A stretch of 64,000 bases of DNA, from NCBI GenBank assembly GCA_020852965.1, contig JADYZV010000027.1:1-64000 (forward strand). The letters are read 5' to 3'. This DNA comes from Pirellulaceae bacterium. Lineage in GTDB: Bacteria > Planctomycetota > Planctomycetia > Pirellulales > Pirellulaceae. Of the stretch, positions 57,885 through 64,000 are shown in pieces. The stretch's first letter is position 1. Every line of letters begins with the position of its first letter. Below the pieces are notes generated by a model that was not told the origin of the DNA, searched no databases, and worked only from the letters and a program-made list of their open reading frames with translations. A program made the position numbers and the translations under genes.

Positions 57885-58265
57885 ATGCTCGCTGGACAAA
57901 CAGCCTCTGGGGACATCAGCCCCAGCCGCTTCGTAACCAAGAGCGGCCCTTACACGGTCGCCCAAGCTACCGCTGGCGCTGTTGCCATCGGCATTTCACA
58001 TGAGGGCTCGCGCGAAGTCCCCTTACCTGGAGCTAGTTCACTGGCCGCGATCGCTGGCGATCCGCTGCGAGTCTACAGCGACACCGAGAATTGTCTGCTC
58101 GAGGCAGGCGATCTTGTGGCCGATGGTGCATTCCTTAAGTCCGACAACACCGGACGAGGAGTCACGGCTGGCACTGGCGAAAAGTACTACGCGGTGGCTG
58201 AGCGCGGTGGCGCGGCCGCTGGCGTCAAGATGCAGGTCATCATGCGAGCTGGAATCGTTCCTTAA
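57885..58265 (+). CDS. Capsid decoration (cement) protein
   Basis: 126 aa. The pattern SPSRFVTKSGPYTVAQATAGAVAIGISHEG...LRVYSDTENCLLEAGD...GRGVTAGTGEKYYAVAERG is typical of DUF2190-like cement proteins placed just before the major capsid gene. Confidence 0.78.
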   Translation: MLAGQTASGDISPSRFVTKSGPYTVAQATAGAVAIGISHEGSREVPLPGASSLAAIAGDPLRVYSDTENCLLEAGDLVADGAFLKSDNTGRGVTAGTGEKYYAVAERGGAAAGVKMQVIMRAGIVP

Positions 58266-58377
58266 TCGCTAATCGTCCCTCGTCTCTAATCAACCAACTG
58301 TTTTAGTTTCACAATCCAAAATCACTGTGCGATGACCGAATGAAGCGGAATCGCGGCCCCTTCCAGGAGAATATCCA

Positions 58378-59424
58378 ATGGCCGCTGGTCCGCTAGTTCA
58401 AGTAGGCAACAACAACACCTACATCCCACAAAACGATTCTCGGCTGGTCATTGAGTACAGCCGCAACCCCAAGGACTTTTCGCTTCCGAACTATGTTCAG
58501 ATTCGCAAAATTCCAAAGCAACGCGGCGTCTACCTCGCCATCGATCCGCGCCAGGCTGGTCGACTTGTCGGCGGTGATTTGAACGACTTTGTTTGGCCTG
58601 ACGGTCAGCCACGGCCACGGACTCGTCAGAACGGGCAAGAGTTCAACTTCCGCAACTACCAGACGGTCCGCCGCAACTTTGGCCAGCCTATCGGCGACAT
58701 CGCACGACAGGAAGCCGATTGGAACGTCGAGGATACGCAGGAAGCCATGCAGGCCCAACAGGCCATGACCGCGCGGACAAAGCTGGTGCAAACGGCCATC
58801 AACTTGCAGGCCAACTGGGACGCAGCCCACTGGAGTAACGTAACCTCCATTCCTGGCGTCACCGGCACTTGGGACGCGGCCTTGTCGACCAACTTGTTCA
58901 TCAAGAAGTCGCTCAACTATGCGGTCAAGCGCGTCAAGAAGAGCACGCTCGGCAAGATCAAGAAGTCTCAGCTTCACTTGGTGATGAATCCCGACACGGC
59001 CACGGCCATCGGTGAAACGCAAGAGATTCACGATGTGGTCAAGCAATCGGCTGAAGCCTACGGCCTGGTTACTCAGGACGAAGGACGTTGGAGTGAGTAC
59101 GGATTGCCCAACAAGCTCTACGGCCTGGAGGTCGTGGTCGAAGATGCGGTCATGGTCACAAGTCCCAAGGGGGCTGCAACCCAAACCGAAGAGTATGTCA
59201 TGCCCACCGGCGTGGCATTCTTGATGGCTCGGGTCGGCGGCCTGGAATCCAAAGGGGGCGGTCCAAGCTTCACTACTGTGACGCTGTTCGCGAAGGAAGA
59301 AATGACTGTCCAGCGCAACCACGAAGAACGCGATCGCTTCCTGGATGTCGATGTGGTCGATGACGTTGGCGTTGGCATCACGGCCTCCTCGTCAGGTTTC
59401 GCATTCCGCGCTTGCCTGTCGTAA
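58378..59424 (+). CDS. Major capsid protein
   Basis: 348 aa. Position after protease/scaffold and cement genes, and motifs (IARQEADWNVEDTQEAMQAQQAMTART..., KKSQLHLVMNPDTATAIGETQEI, VAFLMARVGG) fit an HK97-fold capsid protein of Mu-like/siphophage type. The purine-rich leader AGGAG is 8 nt before the ATG. Confidence 0.85.
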   Translation: MAAGPLVQVGNNNTYIPQNDSRLVIEYSRNPKDFSLPNYVQIRKIPKQRGVYLAIDPRQAGRLVGGDLNDFVWPDGQPRPRTRQNGQEFNFRNYQTVRRNFGQPIGDIARQEADWNVEDTQEAMQAQQAMTARTKLVQTAINLQANWDAAHWSNVTSIPGVTGTWDAALSTNLFIKKSLNYAVKRVKKSTLGKIKKSQLHLVMNPDTATAIGETQEIHDVVKQSAEAYGLVTQDEGRWSEYGLPNKLYGLEVVVEDAVMVTSPKGAATQTEEYVMPTGVAFLMARVGGLESKGGGPSFTTVTLFAKEEMTVQRNHEERDRFLDVDVVDDVGVGITASSSGFAFRACLS

Positions 59425-59472
59425 GCGGTAGCTGGCTGATTCCTTCGGTTTGAAGAGATATAGGGGTGAACT

Positions 59473-59985
59473 TTGGCAGCTTACGCGACGGGTGACGAGC
59501 TTGTCCAGCGCTATGACGTCGACCAGCTCGGCGACTTAGCGACGGATGATCGCGAAGAACTCGATCGCGTGGCGGTTCCAACTCATCCAAACATCCTGGC
59601 TGCTCTCTTGGACGCATCGGGTGAAATCGATGTGTCCCTGCTGAGCGGTGGTAGATACCAGCCGTCACAGTTGACCACGCTGACCGGCAATACGCGGAAC
59701 CATTTGATTCGCATCACGTGTGCTATCGCCATGTCGCTGATGTGCGAGCGCCGACCTGATCGGATCAACCTCGATATGGCTGAAAGCTACCGCAAGACAG
59801 CCAAGGGGCATTTGGAACAACTCCGGCGCGGCGACAACGTGTTCGGTATTCCTGAAGTGATCGATTCGGGGTCGATCGATGTCGTGACGGTCGAATCAGT
59901 TTCGATTGAGAACCTGAATTTACTCCCAGCGAGAATGCCACGTTTTTTTCCTGGCACCGAGCAACGCACTCCCAGAGTGAGATAA
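59473..59985 (+). CDS. Head-tail connector, DUF1320 family
   Basis: 170 aa, TTG start with AGGGGTGA upstream. AYATGDELVQRYDVDQLGDLAT... and LLDASGEIDVSLLSGGRYQ with the helix LIRITCAIAMSLMCERR match DUF1320 (Mu gp36-like), which joins head and tail. Confidence 0.83.
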   Translation: MAAYATGDELVQRYDVDQLGDLATDDREELDRVAVPTHPNILAALLDASGEIDVSLLSGGRYQPSQLTTLTGNTRNHLIRITCAIAMSLMCERRPDRINLDMAESYRKTAKGHLEQLRRGDNVFGIPEVIDSGSIDVVTVESVSIENLNLLPARMPRFFPGTEQRTPRVR

Positions 59986-59995
59986 CTGAAGCCAA

Positions 59996-60568
59996 ATGAC
60001 GCTTGCCACACCAGCCGAATACATCCAGGTCTCGGGGAAGGTCGAGATCCTCTGCGCGTTTCCTAGCGCCTACACCGATCTATTCAAGATCGGCGAATCC
60101 GAGAACGGAATCGAAGTTCGTAAGATTCCTGTGGTAGGCGAAGTCGTGGGGGATCGGTATGGAGGTTCAAGTGGACGTCCGATCGAACGTCAGTTCTTTG
60201 GCCTGGCTGCAGAGTTCCAATTGTCGATGAGCCGTTGGGACCCGGCGCAGATCAAGAAGCTGGAAAAGTTTGGCGGTTTGCTCGCCACTGAAGGCGTAGT
60301 TCCACTCGCTACCATTGGCGCTCTTTTGCATCGCGACCATGGCGTGCGGTTCTTACTTTACTGCGTGCGCGATCCGACGCTAAGCTTGAATTTTCCGTGC
60401 TGTCAATGGACTCAGCCGCAGTCGTCGAGTCGACAAACAAAGTACTCCACTTGCTCGTTCAACGTCGTGGCCGAGCGTGCGCCTGAAGGTTACTGGTACG
60501 CCGGGGCCGTGGGCACGGTCTACAACGCAGATACCGAAGGCATTCCTAGCCCGTATGTCCCAAGCTAA
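59996..60568 (+). CDS. Putative tail or neck protein
   Basis: 190 aa, mostly beta (GKVEILCAFPSAYTDLFKIG; RQFFGLAAEFQLSMSRWDPAQIKKLEKFGG). Position after the connector suggests a tail-terminator or tube protein. Not assigned. Confidence 0.6.
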   Translation: MTLATPAEYIQVSGKVEILCAFPSAYTDLFKIGESENGIEVRKIPVVGEVVGDRYGGSSGRPIERQFFGLAAEFQLSMSRWDPAQIKKLEKFGGLLATEGVVPLATIGALLHRDHGVRFLLYCVRDPTLSLNFPCCQWTQPQSSSRQTKYSTCSFNVVAERAPEGYWYAGAVGTVYNADTEGIPSPYVPS

Positions 60569-60582
60569 GGTGTCGGTGATAA

Positions 60583-60924
60583 ATGAGCGGATCACGTTAT
60601 TCACGCGAGGTAAAATTTACCTGGGCAAGTGGTCAAACTCTGTCGGACTCGCAGCCGCTGGGCTTCGGTGCGTTTGGGACCATTCTTGTTCCGACAGGTT
60701 CTGCGCTGATTGGCAAGACGCTGCAATTTGTAGCAGTGTCCGAAAGCTCGCCAGCGAAGTTTTCGGACACCGATCTGTTGACCACGCCCATCACGCTAGC
60801 AGCGGGTGCGAATGCCCTCACTGAAGCACAACTTCGCGAGGTTGCGGCAGTCGGTCTGTGCAAGCTCAAGGTCAACTCGGCGGCTGGTAGCGATAGTTCG
60901 CTGGTCCTTCTCTGGAAGGCATAG
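60583..60924 (+). CDS. Putative virion protein
   Basis: 113 aa. Beta-rich (VKFTWASGQTLSDSQPLGFGAFGTILVPTGS...SLVLLWKA). Similar in style to small phage display proteins. Function unknown. Confidence 0.55.
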   Translation: MSGSRYSREVKFTWASGQTLSDSQPLGFGAFGTILVPTGSALIGKTLQFVAVSESSPAKFSDTDLLTTPITLAAGANALTEAQLREVAAVGLCKLKVNSAAGSDSSLVLLWKA

Positions 60925-60926
60925 CA

Positions 60927-61637
60927 ATGAGCACGGCACAATCGTACATCCCGGGCGTAGCCGAGCTGGGACGCAAGAATCAAGCAGGCGGATACGTCGG
61001 CATTGACGGCAGCGGTGACGTGATCGGTACGTTTGCTCAACGGATAGATACGGCCGCAAACATTGCGGGCATCGTGCTCAAGAATGGAGAGCTTGCATTC
61101 ACGACTGATACGCAAGAGACGTTTATCGGGGATGGGGTGACGGCGGGTGGAAAGTTTTTATGGCAAAAATGGCAAGCGATAAACAAAATAAACCAATCAT
61201 GCGAGTCGGTTAGCACAAGCTCTGAGGGAGCAGCGGGATTGGCAATTCTCACGCTAACAAACGCAGTATATGAGGTAGTGGCATCTGTAGATTTCAGCGG
61301 GGACAGCACAAACAGTAGTAGTTTCGCCCTGGCAATCATATACGACGGACTAGGGCTGCAAGTTACGGCGTTTTCCGCGTCCGCATCATGGCTAGGGTTA
61401 GTTGTGGGTGATGGTTTCCGCACAATCGAGGAAGAAACAATGCTCTCGTCTATGGTCGAGTCGGCGTATTACCAGATAGCACCACAGGTTGCCACGACAC
61501 GAGCGGGACTTGGTCTCGTTGTGTCTATGAGGGTGAAAGGGGCTGGAAACTCACAACTGTTCCTTGCCCCTAACGCACTGAATGGAGTAGCGACGATCAA
61601 GGCAAATGTCAGTTATTTGTGGAGGCGAATACTTTGA
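60927..61637 (+). CDS. Putative receptor-binding/fibre protein
   Basis: 236 aa. The early segment GTFAQRIDTAANIAGIVLKN followed by GELAFTTDTQETFIGDGVTA is the common trimeric-fibre start (GELAxxTDT..xxGDG). The rest is beta-rich. It ends overlapping the protease gene (TTGA). Confidence 0.62.
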   Translation: MSTAQSYIPGVAELGRKNQAGGYVGIDGSGDVIGTFAQRIDTAANIAGIVLKNGELAFTTDTQETFIGDGVTAGGKFLWQKWQAINKINQSCESVSTSSEGAAGLAILTLTNAVYEVVASVDFSGDSTNSSSFALAIIYDGLGLQVTAFSASASWLGLVVGDGFRTIEEETMLSSMVESAYYQIAPQVATTRAGLGLVVSMRVKGAGNSQLFLAPNALNGVATIKANVSYLWRRIL

Positions 61638-62806
61638 CCATCACGTTCAAATCTGGCGTAGGACAAACATTCCGGCCCGCAACCGATGCAGATTTTGTGT
61701 ATCGGCTAACGCCAGTCGTTGGTTACAACGACTTTAGCGGGTCGTCCATCAGTGTCGTTGTCAAAGACGCAAACATCACTCGCATTACATCAGATTACTC
61801 CGACCCGTACTATGACATCCAGATACAAGGGGATGCTACAGATGTTACGCTCTCCGTGCTTGACGCCACTGGAGTGCTCGATAGCAACAACCGACTGAGC
61901 AGAGTGAGTGATGGAAACTGCCGAGTCCAAGGGGATAGCTGGCTCAAGCGATCTATTATCAATTGCGATATGACTCGCATCAACGAGCATACCTACACCA
62001 CACTGGATGACTACGCCGCAGGCTCCTTGGCTCGACACATAGTGGACCAAACGACGGCACTGATCAGCAGCCATACCGCCGACGATATGCCGATTTACTC
62101 AGTGCAGAATCACACAGGGGCAACCTACACTCGCAATACCTCGTGTTGGGTTTACCCGCTAAACCTAACGGCTATCAGCCCGTGGAATTCACGCGGCGGC
62201 CAAACACGGGGAGGTGTAGCTATTACTCCACGGCATGTGCTGGTCGCTAAGCATTATCCACTAGCGGTAAGTGATACCGTACGATTTGTCACGGCCGGAA
62301 ATGTGGTTGTGGATCGAACAGTAGATGCAATATACAACGTACCGGAGACAGTCGCGTACAGTAAGGATGTGCAAATTGTTCGACTGGATTCGGACCTGCC
62401 GGCTTCGATCACTCCTGTTAAGTTTTTGCCTGCTAATGCCTACGAGTACCTACCGAGCTGGGATGCTTGGCCGTTACCGCTGATATACACCAATCGGTCT
62501 GAGCGGATGGCTTGTGCTCCGTCGAAAATCTCACACCAGAGTGCTGCGGATTACGTCGCTTCTATAGTCACGACAGAGCCACCCTACGGTGTAATGTACG
62601 AGCAGGTAATCGTTGGTGACTCGGGTAGTCCCGCATTCGTCGTCATCAATGGCACTCCAGTCCTGATTTGTCACTGGACTTTCGCGGGCATGGGTGCAGC
62701 CCACCATATGATGTTGACTGAGATTGCCGCAGCCCTCACCACACTCGGCGGCGGACACTCACTATCCACAGTCGACCTTTCATCGTTTACGGACTACTCG
62801 ACGTGA
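61634..62806 (+). CDS. Trypsin-like serine protease fused to a virion-type N-terminal domain
   Basis: 390 aa from the TTG at 61634, which overlaps the previous stop and has GGAGG 9 nt upstream; a GTG at 61619 would put the ribosome site inside the gene. The C-terminal half is a chymotrypsin-fold protease: His207 (VLVAKHY), Asp245 (SKDVQIVRL), Ser330 (VGDSGSPAF). The N-terminal 150 residues are beta-rich. No signal peptide. A trypsin-type protease in a tail operon may cut host surface proteins on entry. Confidence 0.8.
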   Translation: MTITFKSGVGQTFRPATDADFVYRLTPVVGYNDFSGSSISVVVKDANITRITSDYSDPYYDIQIQGDATDVTLSVLDATGVLDSNNRLSRVSDGNCRVQGDSWLKRSIINCDMTRINEHTYTTLDDYAAGSLARHIVDQTTALISSHTADDMPIYSVQNHTGATYTRNTSCWVYPLNLTAISPWNSRGGQTRGGVAITPRHVLVAKHYPLAVSDTVRFVTAGNVVVDRTVDAIYNVPETVAYSKDVQIVRLDSDLPASITPVKFLPANAYEYLPSWDAWPLPLIYTNRSERMACAPSKISHQSAADYVASIVTTEPPYGVMYEQVIVGDSGSPAFVVINGTPVLICHWTFAGMGAAHHMMLTEIAAALTTLGGGHSLSTVDLSSFTDYST

Positions 62807-63237
62807 TAACGCTCCAATTATTCGACTACCCAACAGGCGGTACGCTCAGATTGTATCCTGCCGACATCGCGCCAACGACAGAAAATTGGGCTGAATATAA
62901 AGTACCGATGCCGGAGGGCACTGCCGAGATGGTTGGCGTGTACTCAGGGGCGGTTGATCCATCAGTAAGCGAGAAGTGGGTGGTGTTTCCCAGCGATTCG
63001 GCCCCCGGCGGCTACGCAACTAAATTGGTCGGTGTGCTGTTTGACTTGACGGAATCGCTCGTACACGATTTGCTCGAAGCTGATCCAATTATTGAGCTAG
63101 CGGGCGGAGTGCAAGTACTCCGCATATACAAGCGAGGAACCAGCACCGAGCTAATTCCCGCCAAATTCGCCAAGCAACCAGGCGGGGCAGCGCTTACTGA
63201 TCCAACGACACAACGACTGGCAGGCTATCGGGAGTAA
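62803..63237 (+). CDS. Putative tail-region protein
   Basis: 144 aa, GTG start overlapping the protease stop (GTGA). Beta-rich with LRLYPADIAPTTENWAEY. No family; tight coupling suggests it works with the protease. Confidence 0.58.
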   Translation: MITLQLFDYPTGGTLRLYPADIAPTTENWAEYKVPMPEGTAEMVGVYSGAVDPSVSEKWVVFPSDSAPGGYATKLVGVLFDLTESLVHDLLEADPIIELAGGVQVLRIYKRGTSTELIPAKFAKQPGGAALTDPTTQRLAGYRE

Positions 63238-63239
63238 AC

Positions 63240-63614
63240 ATGACGTTTGGCATCGGCATGAATTTCGGACTCGTGGGGACCGTCGAGAATCCATCATCAC
63301 CCGGTCTATCGGTGGTCCGTTTTCATGTCCTCGACAATGGAACTCCCGTCGAAGGTGCTATCGTCCACGTCGGACTCGAAGAAAAGAATCCCACTGTCGA
63401 TGCGGCGCTGGTGTCCCGAGTCGAGCACGTTGCGCGCACCGATGAAAACGGCATCGTTGACGTAGAAATGATCCAGGCATCGCAGTTTACTCGTGGTGGA
63501 GTTTACCGGATAAAGGTGTCCGACCCAAACGGACGAAGGTTGCACGAGCGCCGCGTTACTGTTCCCGCCGTTGATTCTATGGTAGCAGAGGATTTGCTAG
63601 ATGCCGATGAGTGA
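63240..63614 (+). CDS. Ig-like/carboxypeptidase-regulatory-like virion protein
   Basis: 124 aa. A single beta-sandwich pattern (LSVVRFHVLDNGTPVEGAIVHVGL...ARTDENGIVDVEMIQ...VYRIKVSDPNGRRLHERRVTV). Such Ig-type domains decorate phage tails and capsids. Confidence 0.62.
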   Translation: MTFGIGMNFGLVGTVENPSSPGLSVVRFHVLDNGTPVEGAIVHVGLEEKNPTVDAALVSRVEHVARTDENGIVDVEMIQASQFTRGGVYRIKVSDPNGRRLHERRVTVPAVDSMVAEDLLDADE

Positions 63615-64000
63615 CTTAGCTCTGTATTCAGTTGCGTTCCTGTTGGTTGTTGCGGCCTTCACCCTGGCAGTGCGTTGGCGAATTATACGAACGACAGCAG
63701 CGACACAGAATCGCGGACTGTTCCGTTTCAACGATGGCGTCAAGACTCGCGAAGTCGACCCGATTGGCGTATTGATCGCACTCGAAGCGCATCCTAAATT
63801 CCGAATGGACCTGGACCCAAAGCGGGCTCTCCAGGATGGCGACCAAGATGCACTGTTGACCATGGCTGACGCTGTTCGTCAGGCATTCTCGGTTACTCCG
63901 TTCACGCAACCAGGCAAACCAGGACTGACAGTCTACGAATGCGTGGAGCTGCTTGCCGTATTCATGCTCTATGTCGATTTGCAAAAAAAAAGTTTCAAAC
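63601..64000 (+). CDS. Membrane-associated late protein, 3' end cut by window
   Basis: At least 133 aa; start ATG at 63601 or 63607, overlapping the previous stop. One N-terminal membrane helix (LYSVAFLLVVAAFTLAVRW) then a soluble helical part (DPIGVLIALEAHPKFRMDLDPKRALQDG). Where a tail assembly chaperone would be expected, but the membrane helix argues for something else. Confidence 0.6.
   Translation, partial: MPMSDLALYSVAFLLVVAAFTLAVRWRIIRTTAATQNRGLFRFNDGVKTREVDPIGVLIALEAHPKFRMDLDPKRALQDGDQDALLTMADAVRQAFSVTPFTQPGKPGLTVYECVELLAVFMLYVDLQKKSFK

Larger units (their letters stand above)
16751..64000. mobile_element. Tailed-phage prophage integrated next to tRNA-Leu (left part; right end outside window)
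   Basis: The region holds integrase, HTH, recombination (RecE/Bet/RusA), replication, terminase, portal, capsid, connector and tail-type genes in the normal phage order with tight overlaps. No host-type gene appears to the end of the window. The left boundary is placed at the 3' end of the tRNA because integrases of this kind usually use it. The exact crossover cannot be given because the other copy of the attachment site is not in view. A DUF935-type portal and DUF1320 connector suggest a Mu-like head, but no Mu-type transposase is seen. Confidence 0.93.

Noticed and set aside
58393-59322. 309-aa minus-strand frame opposite the capsid gene
   Set aside because: Shadow of a strongly biased capsid gene; contradicts the direction of the late operon.

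Overview
The first 16.7 kb is ordinary bacterial chromosome. It carries the 3' end of proA, fliM, a TauE/SafE permease, a secreted DUF1080 protein, trmL, a pepP-like/accB/accC cluster, very large coiled-coil proteins and an Nramp-like transporter. DUF1080, the SHD1-domain protein further right, a CxxC-ribbon membrane protein and many TTG/GTG starts together suggest a planctomycete (Pirellula/Rhodopirellula-like). This is an inference from gene content, not a phylogenetic placement.

At 16667-16750 lies tRNA-Leu(UAA), and from there to the end of the window everything reads as one tailed-phage prophage. Only its left junction is inside the window. Layout: (i) tyrosine integrase (16874-18007) beside the tRNA; (ii) a leftward block (17991-23193) with an excisionase-like HTH, an integron-type integrase (IntI) followed by small phage-like ORFs and one attC-like folded site, an SHD1-domain exported protein and a Cys-rich probable regulator; (iii) a divergent promoter region (23194-23382); (iv) a rightward early/recombination/replication block (23383-37183) with RecE-like nuclease, Bet/RecT annealing protein, DnaQ-type exonuclease, DUF2303, a CRISPR module, a DnaD-like primosomal protein, a DnaC-like loader, RusA and an RNA polymerase alpha-CTD-like protein; (v) a late block (37351-64000) with small membrane proteins, a papain-like peptidase, terminase, DUF935-type portal, a 1761-aa polyvalent protein with a zincin domain, scaffold/protease, decoration and major capsid proteins, DUF1320 connector, tail genes and a trypsin-like protease. 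The right end of the prophage is not reached.

The most striking element is a compact phage-borne CRISPR locus at 31640-33936. It has a structured RNA whose 3' part carries an anti-repeat and ends in an intrinsic terminator, a 430-aa TnpB/Cas12-like protein that lacks a recognisable RuvC-II Glu and the whole Zn-ribbon/RuvC-III segment, and a mini-array of three exact 36-nt repeats, three exact 36-nt spacers and a decayed terminal repeat. The architecture suggests an RNA-guided DNA binder rather than a cutter, sitting inside the replication module.

Other signals: a 16-nt motif (ACCGNNNTTSCYCYAT) in front of five late transcription units, a 15-bp-stem terminator between the first of these and the first late gene, clamp-binding-like QLxLF motifs in several phage proteins, an adjacent gene pair sharing a GxQIGDGN motif at facing ends, and two HNH homing-type endonucleases.
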